A DNA stretch of 64,000 nt from Arthrobacter sp. zg-Y1110. GTDB taxonomy: Bacteria; Actinomycetota; Actinomycetes; Actinomycetales; Micrococcaceae. How positions within the stretch are numbered: position 1 is the first letter of the stretch; every line of letters begins with the position of its first letter. The position numbers and the translations under genes were made by a program. Below, one piece after another: positions 34,489-44,845 of this stretch. The DNA is taken from contig NZ_CP104272.1 of the NCBI RefSeq assembly GCF_025244865.1, positions 2,108,001 to 2,172,000 of the forward strand, read 5' to 3'. The notes under the pieces were generated by a model that worked only from the letters and a program-made list of their open reading frames with translations, was not told the DNA's origin and did no database searches.

Positions 34489-35457
34489 ATGCCCACGTCC
34501 ACATCCGTGCCGGTTCTTCCACGCTTCCAGAACGGCGCCCGTTCGCAGCAGCTACTGACGGTCCTGTTGGGAGATTACTGGCACGCACGGAAAGAGCCCA
34601 TCCCCTCGGCTGCGCTTGTCGAGTTGCTCCAGGTCTTCGGGATTACAGCAACAGGCGGACGAGCGGCGATTCAACGCCTGGCCCAGAGAGGGTTCCTGAC
34701 CGGAACGAAGGCAGGACGCCAGACGGCATATGGGGTGTCACCCATGAGCCGCGAACGCATCAATTACCACGTCCGTGCCCTCTTCATGGGCCACGTCGCC
34801 CAGCCGTGGGACGGCACATGGACGCTGGTGGGATACTCGCTTCCGGAGGACGCCAGGGGTACGCGGCGGCTGCTGCGCGACCAGTTGCGCCAGCTTCACT
34901 TTGGAAATCTCTACGACGCACTATGGATCAGGCCCGGCAACCAGCTCGAATCCGTCGTCGAGCTCCAGGCGAACCTGGGAGCACAGCTGAACCAGGGCCA
35001 CCTGACTGTTTTTACCGAAGCGAAGCTGCCCGAGGGCACGGGGCTGGACGCGATACACGCTGCCTTCGGCCTCCCGGAGCTGGCCGCGGACTACGCCGCT
35101 TTCATCGATCGGTGGGAGCCTTTCGCCCAGAAGCTGGAGCAGGGACCGGAAGCAGTGCTGGGGTTGCCGCCGGGTTCATCGGAACGGTCAGGGGACGAGG
35201 CCCTCCGGTTGCGGACCTCCCTGATGGCGGATTGGCGCACCCTCCGCAGGCAGGATCCCCACCTGCCTCATGAACTGCTGGGGGCCGGTTTTCCCCTGCA
35301 CCGGGCCGTTGCTGCCTGCGCCGCCCTCTATGACAGCCTTGGTCCAGCGGCCGAGGCAGGTGTTCGCCGGATACTTCGTGTACACGACGAGCAGTTGGCT
35401 GAGCGGATCACGCACCATACGTTCGCTGCATCGGCTTCCCTTCTCTCGGAGGACTGA
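34489..35457 (+). CDS. PaaX-family transcriptional regulator
   Basis: 322 residues. N-terminal winged helix at about 20-90 (LTVLLGDYW, then GITATGGRAAIQRLAQRGFL), central PaaX domain with RALFMGHVAQPWDGTWTLVGY, and the C-terminal PaaX domain with HELLGAGFPLHRAVAACAAL. PaaX represses phenylacetate degradation and responds to its CoA ester; family members control many catabolic operons. Located 12 bases after the P450 stop, it probably regulates its own operon, with an acyl-CoA or aromatic effector possible. Confidence 0.88.
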   Translation: MPTSTSVPVLPRFQNGARSQQLLTVLLGDYWHARKEPIPSAALVELLQVFGITATGGRAAIQRLAQRGFLTGTKAGRQTAYGVSPMSRERINYHVRALFMGHVAQPWDGTWTLVGYSLPEDARGTRRLLRDQLRQLHFGNLYDALWIRPGNQLESVVELQANLGAQLNQGHLTVFTEAKLPEGTGLDAIHAAFGLPELAADYAAFIDRWEPFAQKLEQGPEAVLGLPPGSSERSGDEALRLRTSLMADWRTLRRQDPHLPHELLGAGFPLHRAVAACAALYDSLGPAAEAGVRRILRVHDEQLAERITHHTFAASASLLSED

Positions 35458-35547
35458 TTCCCGGTCTATGCCCTGCGGTGCCGCCGTCCTCCCGTTATGC
35501 ATCTCCATTGCCGCGCGCTGAACAGACGTGCTACTGGAAGGACGAAC

Positions 35548-36963
35548 ATGCCATACCGCACCCCAACCTCCCATTCCGCCCGACGCCCCGGCGCTGTCAT
35601 AGCCGCCGGCGTCGCGTGCGCCCTCTGCCTTATCCCGGCGTCGACGGCCACCGCCTCGCCGAACCCAGCGACATCCCCGGCGGCCGCCGCCGGGACCGCC
35701 GAATTCCGCGGCGACTTGCCCCAGGGTGGCCGCTACGTCCTGTATGCACCAACCCACTGGAACGGCACCGCGCTGATCTGGAATCCCGGCTACGGTGGCG
35801 GTGCCGGTGCTGAACCCGCAGCCGCTCCGTCTGACGAGCTTCGGCGCTGGCTTCTGGACCAGGGGTATGCCCTCGCGGGAACCACCGCGGCGACGGGTGG
35901 ATGGGCAGTAGAGGAGTTGATCGCCAACCAACCCGCAGTCGCTGCCGTGATAGAGGAGAATATGGGGGAACCCGGATCCGTCATCGCCTGGGGCGCATCC
36001 ATGGGCGGACTCACGTCCGTGGCCAGTATGGAGGCCTATCCCGCAGAGGTTGATGCAGCACTGCCGCTGTGCGGATCCGTTGCCGGTGCGGTGCCTATGC
36101 TCAACGGCAGCCTCGACGGCGCCTTCATCCTGAAGATGCTCCTCGCCCCCGACGACCCACGCCTGGAACTCGTGAACGTCACTGATGAGCAAACGCGGCA
36201 GGCAGCCTTCCGCCAAGTGCTGGACGAAGCGCAGGCTACACCGGCTGGCCGGGCCAGAATCGCTTTGGCGGCCGCCGTCGCACAGATTCCGGGGTGGACC
36301 CAGCCGGAGGATCCGCGGCCGTCACCAAAGGACTATGCCGCTCAACAGCAGCAGATGTACTCAGCCTTTATGTTCGGCGTCATCTCTCCCCGGCAGCCGC
36401 TTGAAGGACGGGCGGGCGGAAACTTCTCCTGGAACACCGGGGTCGACTATGCCGGGTCACTGATTCATTCGGGGAACTCCAAGCTGGTCCGCGACCTCTA
36501 TTCCCAGGCCGGCATCTCCCTGAAAGAAGACCTCAAGACCCTGGCGGCCAGTGACCGGATTACCGCCGATCCCGGCGCATTGGCCTACATGCAGGCCAAC
36601 GCCACCCCTAGGGGAGAGCTTTCCGGACCGGTGCTGTCCCTCCATGAGACCGGGGATACGGCACCCACCGTTACGCAGGCGGGAACATATGCGTCCCGTG
36701 TCAGGGCCAATGGCGACAATCGGTTGCTCCGACAGGCCTTCGTCGACCGGCCGGGGCACTGCAATTACGCCGACTCGGAAGTTGCCGCCGCCGTCACTAG
36801 TCTCCAGCGCCGGCTCGAGACCGGAAGGTGGGCGAATGTGGCGCATCCAGCGGCACTTAACCGGCTGGCAGACACCATAGCGGAAGAGTCCGGTCTGGAG
36901 CGGGGCGGCACTTTTGCCACCTTCAAGCCCGATGAGATGCTGCGCGGCGAGAGGGGGAACTAA
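35548..36963 (+). CDS. Secreted alpha/beta hydrolase
   Basis: 471 residues. Signal peptide: basic MPYRTPTSHSARRPG, hydrophobic AVIAAGVACALCLIPAS and cleavage near TATAS. The mature enzyme has the oxyanion region YAPTHWNGTALIWNPGYGG, nucleophile elbow WGASMGG and catalytic His probably in RPGHCNYAD. It resembles extracellular tannase-, feruloyl-esterase- or lactonase-like hydrolases, without a firm subfamily. GAAGGA precedes the ATG. It follows the paaX-like gene by 90 bases and may release the substrate that the importer takes up. Confidence 0.82.
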   Translation: MPYRTPTSHSARRPGAVIAAGVACALCLIPASTATASPNPATSPAAAAGTAEFRGDLPQGGRYVLYAPTHWNGTALIWNPGYGGGAGAEPAAAPSDELRRWLLDQGYALAGTTAATGGWAVEELIANQPAVAAVIEENMGEPGSVIAWGASMGGLTSVASMEAYPAEVDAALPLCGSVAGAVPMLNGSLDGAFILKMLLAPDDPRLELVNVTDEQTRQAAFRQVLDEAQATPAGRARIALAAAVAQIPGWTQPEDPRPSPKDYAAQQQQMYSAFMFGVISPRQPLEGRAGGNFSWNTGVDYAGSLIHSGNSKLVRDLYSQAGISLKEDLKTLAASDRITADPGALAYMQANATPRGELSGPVLSLHETGDTAPTVTQAGTYASRVRANGDNRLLRQAFVDRPGHCNYADSEVAAAVTSLQRRLETGRWANVAHPAALNRLADTIAEESGLERGGTFATFKPDEMLRGERGN

Positions 36964-36994
36964 ACGGTTTTCCGGCGGTCCCGGTGGCAGCAAT

Positions 36995-37033
36995 ACGGCC
37001 CTCCATCCGAGCGTTGCTCGGACGGAGGGCCGT
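36995..37033. terminator. Bidirectional terminator between hydrolase and nrdF
   Basis: A long hairpin with arms ACGGCCCTCC-TCCGAG and CTCGGA-GGAGGGCCGT (one unpaired base each side) and a CGTTG loop sits between the convergent genes. Confidence 0.85.
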
Positions 37034-37059
37034 AGTTGTTCAGGTGGATCAGACGCCCA

Positions 37060-38088
<1,029 letters not shown>

Positions 38089-40227
38089 TTACAGCATGCA
38101 GGAAACGCAGCCCTCAACCTCGGTGCCTTCCAGCGCGAGCTGGCGCAGGCGGATGTAGTAGATGGTCTTGATGCCCTTGCGCCAGGCGTAGATCTGCGCC
38201 TTGTTGATGTCGCGGGTGGTTGCGGTGTCCTTGAAGAACAGCGTCAGGGACAGGCCCTGGTCCACGTGCTGGGTTGCAGCGGCGTAGGTGTCGATGATCT
38301 TCTCGTAGCCGATCTCGTACGCATCCTGGTAGTACTCCAGGTTGTCGTTCGTCAGGTACGGAGCCGGGTAGTAAACGCGTCCCAGCTTGCCTTCCTTGCG
38401 GATCTCGATCTTCGACGCCACCGGGTGAATGGAGGAGGTGGAGTTGTTGATGTAGGAGATCGAGCCGGTGGGCGGCACGGCCTGCAGGTTCTGGTTGTAG
38501 ATGCCGTGTTCCATGACCGAAGCCTTCAACGCCTCCCAGTCAGCCTGGGTGGGGATGTGCACGCCGTCGAACAGTTCGCGGACCCGCTGGGTCTGCGGTG
38601 CCCATTCCTGGTTGGTGTACTTGTCGAAGTACTCCCCCGTGGCGTACTTGGAGCGTTCGAAGCCGGCGAACTTGCGGCCGGTCTCGATGGCCAGCAGGTT
38701 CGACGCCCGCACGGCGTGGTAGACCACCGTGTAGAAGTAGATGTTCGTGAAGTCGATGCCTTCTTCGGAACCGTAATAGACCCGCTCGCGAGCCAGGTAG
38801 CCGTGCAGGTTCATCTGGCCCAGGCCGATGGCGTGCGACATGTCATTGCCCTTGGCAATGGACGGAACCGAACCGATGTGGCTCATGTCCGAAACGGCGG
38901 TCAGCGCGCGGATAGCCGTCTCGATGGTCCGGCCGAAGTCCGGCGAGTCCATGGTCTTGGCAATGTTCAGCGAGCCGAGGTTGCAGGAGATGTCCTTGCC
39001 GGTCTCGTCGTAGGACAGGTCATCGTTGTACGTGGTGGGCTGGGAAACCTGGAGGATTTCCGAGCACAGGTTGGACATGATGATCTTGCCGTCGATCGGG
39101 TTCTCCCGGTTCACCGTGTCCTCGAACATGATGTACGGGTAGCCGGACTCGAACTGGATCTCGGCGAGGGTCTGGAAGAACTCGCGGGCACGGATCTTGG
39201 TTTTCTTGATCCGGGAATCGTCCACCATCTCGTAGTACTTCTCGGTGACCGAGATGTCGGAGAACGGCATGCCGTAGACCTTCTCGACGTCGTACGGCGA
39301 GAACAGGTACATGTCCTCGTCGCGCTTGGCCAGGTCGAAGGTGATGTCCGGGACGACGACGCCGAGGGAGAGGGTCTTGATGCGGATCTTCTCGTCGGCG
39401 TTCTCACGCTTGGTGTCGAGGAACCGGTTGATGTCCGGGTGGTGGGCGTGCAGGTATACGGCACCGGCACCCTGGCGGGCACCGAGCTGGTTCGCGTAGG
39501 AGAAGCTGTCCTCAAGGAGCTTCATCACGGGGATGACGCCCGAGGACTGGTTCTCGATCTGCTTGATCGGCGCGCCGACCTCGCGGATGTTGGTCAGCGC
39601 AAAGGCGACGCCGCCGCCGCGCTTGGAGAGCTGCAGCGCGGAGTTGATGGAGCGGCCGATGGACTCCATGTTGTCTTCGATACGCAGCAGGAAGCAGGAG
39701 ACGAGCTCGCCGCGCTGGGCCTTGCCGGCGTTGAGGAACGTGGGGGTGGCCGGCTGGAAGCGGCCCTCGATGATTTCGTCCACCATCTGCGTGGCGAGCT
39801 GCTCGTCGCCGCGTGCCAGGTGCAGGGCAACCATGCAGACACGGTCTTCGTAGCGCTCCAGGTAACGCTTGCCGTCGAAGGTCTTCAGCGTGTACGAGGT
39901 GTAGAACTTGAACGCGCCGAGGAAGGTTTCGAAGCGGAACTTCTTCTTGTAGGCGCGGGTGTACAGCTCCTTGATGAAGGTCATGGAGTACTGGTCGAGC
40001 GTTTCCGGCTCGTAGTAGTCGTTCTTGACCAGGTATTCCAGCTTCTCTTCCAGGTCATGGAAGAAGACCGTGTTGTTGTTAACGTGCTGGAGGAAGTACT
40101 GGCGCGCAGCAGCGCGGTCGGCGTCGAACTGGATCTCTCCGTTCTTGCCGTACAGGTTCAGCATGGCGTTGAGCTCGTGGTAGCCCAGGTCCTTGTAAGC
40201 CTCCGGGAGCTCCTTGGAGTCCGTCAT
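38089..40227 (-). CDS. nrdE: Class Ib ribonucleotide reductase alpha subunit
   Basis: 712 residues. Catalytic chemistry residues are visible: [15 protein letters not shown] (redox Cys), [11 protein letters not shown] (with the upstream Cys of CNLGS) and the C-terminal redox pair CVSCML that NrdH reduces. The N-terminal ATP-cone is reduced, as usual for class Ib. I use the ATG at 40227, which overlaps the nrdI stop by 4 bases; a TTG at 40254 would add nine residues. It makes dNDPs from NDPs. Confidence 0.96.
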   Translation of the reverse strand: MTDSKELPEAYKDLGYHELNAMLNLYGKNGEIQFDADRAAARQYFLQHVNNNTVFFHDLEEKLEYLVKNDYYEPETLDQYSMTFIKELYTRAYKKKFRFETFLGAFKFYTSYTLKTFDGKRYLERYEDRVCMVALHLARGDEQLATQMVDEIIEGRFQPATPTFLNAGKAQRGELVSCFLLRIEDNMESIGRSINSALQLSKRGGGVAFALTNIREVGAPIKQIENQSSGVIPVMKLLEDSFSYANQLGARQGAGAVYLHAHHPDINRFLDTKRENADEKIRIKTLSLGVVVPDITFDLAKRDEDMYLFSPYDVEKVYGMPFSDISVTEKYYEMVDDSRIKKTKIRAREFFQTLAEIQFESGYPYIMFEDTVNRENPIDGKIIMSNLCSEILQVSQPTTYNDDLSYDETGKDISCNLGSLNIAKTMDSPDFGRTIETAIRALTAVSDMSHIGSVPSIAKGNDMSHAIGLGQMNLHGYLARERVYYGSEEGIDFTNIYFYTVVYHAVRASNLLAIETGRKFAGFERSKYATGEYFDKYTNQEWAPQTQRVRELFDGVHIPTQADWEALKASVMEHGIYNQNLQAVPPTGSISYINNSTSSIHPVASKIEIRKEGKLGRVYYPAPYLTNDNLEYYQDAYEIGYEKIIDTYAAATQHVDQGLSLTLFFKDTATTRDINKAQIYAWRKGIKTIYYIRLRQLALEGTEVEGCVSCML

Positions 40228-40733
40228 GCCGGCTTCTGCGACTGATGTGTCCAAAACTTTTCCAATCCTTCGTTAACCTTGGCAACGTCCTCGGACGTGC
40301 CCATGAGTTCAAATCGATACAGCACGGGGACCTGGCACTTCACGGCGATGATGTCCGCCGCGAGGCAATAGGAGTCCCCGAAGTTTGTGTTGCCCGCCCC
40401 GATCACACCCCGGATCAAGGAGCGGTTGCGCTCGTTGTTCAGGAACTTGATGACCTGCTTGGGAACGGCGCCCCGGGCCACGGCCCCCGGCTGTGCTGCC
40501 GTTCCACCGTAGGTGGGAAGCAGCAGTACGTAGGGCCGGGTAGCCAGCAGTGTGGGCTGGGAGGTGTGGAGCGGGAGAGCCGCCGCGAAGATCCCGAGCT
40601 TTTCCACAAAGCGGCGGGTATACCCGGAGGCTGAGGAGAAGTAAATCAGGGAGGCGTCCGTTTCCGGTTGTCCATCCCCTGCGGATGCCGATGCCGGCGC
40701 AAAGCCGGCTTGGTCTGCCATCCCCAGTGCCAT
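40224..40733 (-). CDS. nrdI: NrdI flavodoxin-like protein
   Basis: 169 residues. The flavodoxin-type phosphate loop is [16 protein letters not shown], and FMN-contact regions are in LPTYGG and [15 protein letters not shown]. NrdI supplies the oxidant that assembles the Mn(III)2-tyrosyl cofactor of NrdF. The ATG at 40733 has an AGGAGCGCAG site upstream; longer readings of the frame are not protein-like. The first 25 residues are a non-conserved Ala-rich extension. Confidence 0.93.
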   Translation of the reverse strand: MALGMADQAGFAPASASAGDGQPETDASLIYFSSASGYTRRFVEKLGIFAAALPLHTSQPTLLATRPYVLLLPTYGGTAAQPGAVARGAVPKQVIKFLNNERNRSLIRGVIGAGNTNFGDSYCLAADIIAVKCQVPVLYRFELMGTSEDVAKVNEGLEKFWTHQSQKPA

Positions 40734-40819
40734 GGTTGCTGCGCTCCTGACGGGTGTTGCGCGGGTGGTGCGTGATGCGAGGTGCTGCGGCGGGAAGCCG
40801 GACGGGGCCCGGCGGTTCC

Positions 40820-41065
40820 CTAGGCTACGGAGGAAACCTGTGCCTGGGCCAGCTCTTCGATCTTGTCGGGCCGGAAGCCGGACCAGGAGTCCTGCTCGGT
40901 GACGACAACGGGTGCCTGCATGTAGCCCATGGCACGGACGCGCTCGAGGGCCTCGGGGTCCTGCGACATGTCCACGCTCTGGTACACAATGCCCTTCTTG
41001 TCGAGGGCACGGTAAGTGGCGTTGCACTGTACGCAGGCGGGCTTGGTGTAAACCGTAACGGTCAT
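40820..41065 (-). CDS. nrdH: Glutaredoxin-like NrdH redoxin
   Basis: 81 residues. Redox motif CVQC in [19 protein letters not shown], followed by [11 protein letters not shown] with the cis-Pro and [11 protein letters not shown] at the end, the typical NrdH tail. It is reduced by thioredoxin reductase and in turn reduces NrdE. GGGGAG lies before the ATG at 41065. It is the first gene of the nrd operon. Confidence 0.95.
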   Translation of the reverse strand: MTVTVYTKPACVQCNATYRALDKKGIVYQSVDMSQDPEALERVRAMGYMQAPVVVTEQDSWSGFRPDKIEELAQAQVSSVA

Positions 41066-41204
41066 GGCGTGGTCTCCCCTAGTGAAGCGTGAAGTCTGTT
41101 CTGTGATGCTGGATGGTGCCTGATGAAGCCGGCGATACTGGACGTTCGTCGTGTTCAAAAAGTTGCTTGTGGAGCTTGGTGAAGCTCTCGAAGTCTGTTC
41201 CTAG

Positions 41205-41220
41205 ATACTACATCCAGTTC
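41205..41220. promoter_or_regulatory. Weak NrdR-box-like site
   Basis: ATACTACATCCAGTTC resembles the NrdR box ACACWATATNTWGTGT with several mismatches. Its start is 25 bases from that of the better site at 41230, and NrdR boxes normally occur in pairs. Confidence 0.4.
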
Positions 41221-41229
41221 CATGCCCAG

Positions 41230-41245
41230 ACACTACATCTAGTGC
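41230..41245. promoter_or_regulatory. NrdR-box-like site upstream of nrdH
   Basis: ACACTACATCTAGTGC keeps both outer halves (ACACTA and TAGTG) of the NrdR operator. NrdR is the ATP/dATP-sensing repressor of ribonucleotide reductase operons; the location upstream of nrdH fits this role. Confidence 0.6.
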
Positions 41246-41466
41246 GCCCCCCAAGGTGGAACCCCTACATGATGTATTACAAGTATGTCATTACACGGGG
41301 CCGCCGTCCACAGTTTGTGCACAGGGGATGCCGCGTAAATAGGCGGGATTCCCGCGGCCCGGCGGGGGTTCTCCACAGCCTGTGCAGAACGCGATGCACA
41401 TGTGACGAGGCAGGCAAGATTCACGCGTGTCGCGTACCGTGGGCGTGTCGGGTCTAGTACCCGCCA

Positions 41467-41482
41467 ACACTAGATATTGTGG
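41467..41482. promoter_or_regulatory. NrdR-box-like site before the LysR gene
   Basis: ACACTAGATATTGTGG fits the NrdR consensus well but lies about 400 bases from nrdH and 34 bases from the LysR start. It may act on the divergent gene, act at a distance, or be a chance match or LysR autoregulatory site. Confidence 0.35.
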
Positions 41483-41515
41483 TCGGCCCCGCAGGGGCGA
41501 GGAAGGAGGGGCAGG

Positions 41516-42454
41516 ATGGTGAACCCCGTGCACCTGAAGACGCTGCTGGAGGTCCTCCGCACCGGGTCGTTTGCCGGAGCCGCCCTGCGGCTGGGCTACA
41601 CGGCCTCGGCAGTGTCCCAGCAGATGTCCGCCCTGGAGAAGGACACCGGTGCGCGCCTGTTCGAGCGTTCCGCCCGCACCGCCTCCCCCACGGAAGCCGC
41701 CGTCGTTATGGCCCGGCACGCCGTCAAGGTGCTCACCGACATGGATGCCCTCCTGGCGGCAGCGGCCCGTCCCGGACCGGGCAGCTCGGAGGTGCTCCGC
41801 CTGGGCATCTTCCCCAGCCTGGCCACCTTCGCCCTGCCGGAACTGCTGGCCTCGCCCCAGTGGCGGGATCTGGGAATTGACCTGCTGCTTTCCGTCGCCG
41901 AACCCGCACAGACCATCCAGGGCCTGCGCACGGGAGGGAACCTCGACGTCGCACTGGTGTACCAGGTGGGCCAGGGCGGACTGGCCTGGCCGTCCTCCAT
42001 CAGCCGCCGCTGGCTGGGCGACGATAATTTCCGTGTGGTGCTGCCCGAGTCCTGGGGCATCCAAAGCGGTGCCGAGGTCTCGGCCGAGCAGCTGGCGGGG
42101 ATGCCCTGGATCATGCATCATCCAGGTACCCCCGATGCCCTGGTGATTGAGCGGCTCTTCGCCAGCTGCAGCCTCCACCCGCAGGTGGCCGCATACTGCG
42201 ATGACTTCAACGCCAGCCTGGCCATGGCTTCCGCGGGCCTTGGCGCGGCGCTGGTGCCGGAACTGGCGATGCTGAACCGGCCGGCCGGCACAGTGGTGCT
42301 GGATGTCCCCGAAATCCGGCTGGCACGCAGCATCTTTGCCCTGCTGATCCACGAACAAAACGTCCAGGTCCGGCTGTTCCTGGACCGGCTGGCCGATGTG
42401 CTGGGCCGCCGGAGCATAGTGCCGCTCCCCACATCCGGTGCCCGGCAGGGCTGA
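41516..42454 (+). CDS. LysR-family transcriptional regulator
   Basis: 312 residues. N-terminal winged helix at about 4-62: HLKTLLEVLRTGSFAGAALR and LGYTASAVSQQMSALEKDTG with RLFER closing the wing. The rest is the two-lobed effector domain. The start follows GGAGGGG, 2-6 bases ahead of the ATG. It precedes an exporter-like FUSC gene by 40 bases on the same strand, so control of that gene by a small-molecule effector is plausible. Confidence 0.9.
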   Translation: MVNPVHLKTLLEVLRTGSFAGAALRLGYTASAVSQQMSALEKDTGARLFERSARTASPTEAAVVMARHAVKVLTDMDALLAAAARPGPGSSEVLRLGIFPSLATFALPELLASPQWRDLGIDLLLSVAEPAQTIQGLRTGGNLDVALVYQVGQGGLAWPSSISRRWLGDDNFRVVLPESWGIQSGAEVSAEQLAGMPWIMHHPGTPDALVIERLFASCSLHPQVAAYCDDFNASLAMASAGLGAALVPELAMLNRPAGTVVLDVPEIRLARSIFALLIHEQNVQVRLFLDRLADVLGRRSIVPLPTSGARQG

Positions 42455-42494
42455 AAAGTCGTTTCCTGAGTTGGGCCCGGGCCATACTCGAAAC

Positions 42495-43595
42495 ATGACC
42501 ACTGGCGAAAAAACCATCCCCAAACGGTCATTGAGTGCCGTTACCAACCGGGTAACCGGAGTCCTGCGCGTCACCCGCTTCCAGCTCGCCTTCAAGGCCA
42601 CCCTCGCTGTCGGCATAGCCTGGACACTTGCCCCGCATGTGCCGGGGGTGGCTTCGCAGTACCCGTATTACGCTCCGCTGGGCGCCATTGTCAGCATGTA
42701 CCCCACCGTCTCCGGTTCCTTCCGCACCGGCATGGAAACCCTCGCGGGCCTGGTGACCGGCATGCTTTTGGCGCTGGGGGCCCTGCTGATCGGCACCCCG
42801 AATGTCTGGACCATATCCGTGATCGTCGGCATTGGCGTGCTGCTCGGCGGGTTGTCCTTCCTGGGCGCGTCCGGCCGGGAATACGTGCCGATGGCTGCGC
42901 TGTTCGTGCTGCTCCTGGGCGGTGATGATCCGGACGGCTACTCGTTCGGCTACGGCGTGCAGATGCTGGTCGGCGTTATTGTCGGGCTGGCCGTAAACGC
43001 CCTCGTCTTCCCGCCCCTGCACCTGAACGGCGCCGTCAACGGGCTGGTGACGCTGCGGAAATCGCTGGCGCGGCAGCTGCGGGACATGGGGACGGCGCTG
43101 GAGGAAACCTGGCCGCCCAAACACGAGGACTGGTCCCAGCGCGAGAGCGAACTGGATACCCTGACCAAGGAGGTCCGGGAAGCCGTGGAGCTGGCGGACA
43201 CCAGCCGGCACGGAAACATCCGCAGCCGCAAGTACAGCCGTGATTTCACTGCCGACTACCGGGCGCTGCGGGCCATGGAACGTGCCACCCGGCATGTGAA
43301 GGATATGACCGAAGTCCTCACTGACGCCATCTGGCGGAATCCGCAGAACGTCGCTGTCCCGGCCGCCCTGACCGTACCGCTGGCCAAGGCAGTGAACGGC
43401 TGCGCCGAAGCGGTGGAGGCCTGGGATCCGGAAAGCGAGGAGCACTCCACGGCAACCGAGGCGCTCGTGGAGCTGGTGCGCCTGGTCAACACCTCAGGCT
43501 CGGCCGACAGCCCCGTGGACGCGACGGCGGCCCTGGCCATGGACCTGCGCCGCATCCTGCGGATCATCAACACGGAGTCCGACGGCGACGCATAG
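42495..43595 (+). CDS. FUSC/aromatic-acid-exporter-like membrane protein
   Basis: 366 residues. N-terminal half has about six membrane helices (FKATLAVGIAWTLAPHV, LAGLVTGMLLALGALLIG, VIVGIGVLLGGLSFLG, MLVGVIVGLAVNALVF), matching half-size FUSC/DUF939-type exporters. The C-terminal half is a long cytoplasmic helical region (ESELDTLTKEVREAVELAD onwards) as in AaeB-like proteins. It probably exports aromatic or organic acids. Likely co-transcribed with the LysR gene. Confidence 0.8.
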   Translation: MTTGEKTIPKRSLSAVTNRVTGVLRVTRFQLAFKATLAVGIAWTLAPHVPGVASQYPYYAPLGAIVSMYPTVSGSFRTGMETLAGLVTGMLLALGALLIGTPNVWTISVIVGIGVLLGGLSFLGASGREYVPMAALFVLLLGGDDPDGYSFGYGVQMLVGVIVGLAVNALVFPPLHLNGAVNGLVTLRKSLARQLRDMGTALEETWPPKHEDWSQRESELDTLTKEVREAVELADTSRHGNIRSRKYSRDFTADYRALRAMERATRHVKDMTEVLTDAIWRNPQNVAVPAALTVPLAKAVNGCAEAVEAWDPESEEHSTATEALVELVRLVNTSGSADSPVDATAALAMDLRRILRIINTESDGDA

Positions 43596-43705
43596 CCCCG
43601 CGCCTCCCTTTCCTGCCGTGCGGGCGGACCGTTAGACTCCCCCGCAGCAGAGACCGCAACCAGGCCGCGCCGCACCAAGGATGCCGCCGGACAAGGGACA
43701 GCGCC

Positions 43706-44584
43706 ATGAAGATTGTTGTCACCACGCCCACGGGGCACGTTGGTTCCCGGGTCCTAAGGCTGCTCATCCAGGCAGGCGTCCGGCCGACGACCCTGCTGCG
43801 GGATGCCTCCCGGCTGGAGCCCGGACTCCGGCGGTTCTGCGACCTGGTGGAGGGCAACCAGGACGATGAGGACGCCGTCCTGCGTGCCACCTTCGGCGCA
43901 GATGCCCTGTACTGGGTGGATCCGCCCAGCGATGACGACGACCCGCTGGACGGCTATGAGCGGTTCGGGGAAACGGCCGCCGCAGCGGTGACCGCCAATG
44001 CCGTTCCGCGCGTGGTGTTCCAGAGCAGTGTGGGAGCCGAGGTCCGCAGCGGGTTCGGCGAAGTGGACGGGCTGGCCCGCACCGAAGTACTGCTGAACGG
44101 TACGGGCGCACACGTGCCGCACCTGCGCTGCGGCTATTTCTTCACCAACCTGCTCGCTGACCTGGACTCCGTGCGCGCCGGCGTGCTGATCAGTATCCTC
44201 CCGGTGGGCCACCGGATGCCGTGGGTCGATCCGCGGGACATTGGTGACGTCGCAGCCGCGCGGCTGCTCGCCACGGACTGGCACGGCCGGCACACCCTGG
44301 GAGTCCTCGGTCCGCAGGACCTGTCGCTCCGGGAGATAGCCGCAATTGTTGGTGCCGCCGTCGGCCGCCCGCTGGCCGCGGAGCAGATATCCGAGACGGA
44401 GTATGCCGGCATGCTGCGCGGTGCCGGACTAACGGAGGCCCGGATTGAGGGGATCCTGGGGATGTCCCGCGGGCAGCTGGACTTCACCCCGGAGGACCCG
44501 CGCAGCCTGATGACCTCCACCCCCACCTCCCTGGCGGCGTGGGCTTACGATGTCCTTCGCCCGGCCCTGAATTCGCACCGTTAA
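43706..44584 (+). CDS. NmrA-like NAD(P)-binding protein
   Basis: 292 residues, atypical SDR. The dinucleotide loop is VVTTPTGHVGSRVL (residues 4-17, TGxxG), followed by LLRDASRLEPG where NADP phosphate would be read. VVFQSSVGAEVRSGFGEVDG replaces the usual Tyr-x3-Lys region, so catalysis is doubtful, as in NmrA and related sensors. AAGGGA precedes the ATG. Closest described types are NAD(P)H quinone oxidoreductase-like or redox-sensing proteins. Confidence 0.82.
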   Translation: MKIVVTTPTGHVGSRVLRLLIQAGVRPTTLLRDASRLEPGLRRFCDLVEGNQDDEDAVLRATFGADALYWVDPPSDDDDPLDGYERFGETAAAAVTANAVPRVVFQSSVGAEVRSGFGEVDGLARTEVLLNGTGAHVPHLRCGYFFTNLLADLDSVRAGVLISILPVGHRMPWVDPRDIGDVAAARLLATDWHGRHTLGVLGPQDLSLREIAAIVGAAVGRPLAAEQISETEYAGMLRGAGLTEARIEGILGMSRGQLDFTPEDPRSLMTSTPTSLAAWAYDVLRPALNSHR

Positions 44585-44845
44585 ACCAAGGGAAAATACC
44601 CCCGGAAACACCGTTGTCGGAAATTAGTTTAATCACCGCTAAAAGCGCGGAATAGCGCGTGACCAGGGCACAGGGGCACCCCTGGAATGGGCCCGTAAAG
44701 GTTGACACTGTCCGGCGGAAAAGCAAGACTCCACATAGAAACACCATTTGAACTGCGTACCGCTAAGCACCATCCGTAGGGGTCAGCCGCCCGGAAATCC
44801 GGGTTAGACAACATGGAGGGCCTCCCCACTAAAAAGGGGGAACCA
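44585..44845 (+). promoter_or_regulatory. Long structured leader before a lipoprotein gene
   Basis: A promoter candidate is TTGACA (about 44702-44707) with AAGACT 17 bases on. The downstream 110 bases contain CCCGGA-AA-TCCGGG (44790-44803) nested between GTC and GAC, then CCTCCCC and GGGGG flanking ACTAAAAA, the latter overlapping the ribosome site of the lipoprotein. This could hide the ribosome site. Upstream, CAGGGG-CA-CCCCTG (44671-44684) may belong to the previous gene's end. Not matched to a known riboswitch. Confidence 0.4.

Larger units (their letters stand above)
41066..41515. promoter_or_regulatory. Divergent nrdHIEF / LysR regulatory region (450 bases, no gene)
   Basis: No open frame of protein character is seen. 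The region holds two NrdR-box-like sites near nrdH, three DnaA-box-like 9-mers (CCGTCCACA 41304-41312, TTGTGCACA 41315-41323, TTCTCCACA 41369-41377; actinobacterial consensus TTGTCCACA), a palindrome TACATGATGTA (41266-41276), the inverted repeat CGGGT-CTAGT-ACCCG (41449-41463) and a third NrdR-like site at 41467-41482 just before the LysR gene. Confidence 0.55.

Noticed and set aside
41300..41380. Replication origin because of DnaA-like boxes
   Set aside because: Only three imperfect boxes, no AT-rich unwinding element and no dnaA, dnaN or recF genes nearby.
44585..44845. c-di-AMP (ydaO/yuaA) or SAM riboswitch
   Set aside because: The conserved core sequences of these classes could not be recognised; only generic stem-loops are supported.
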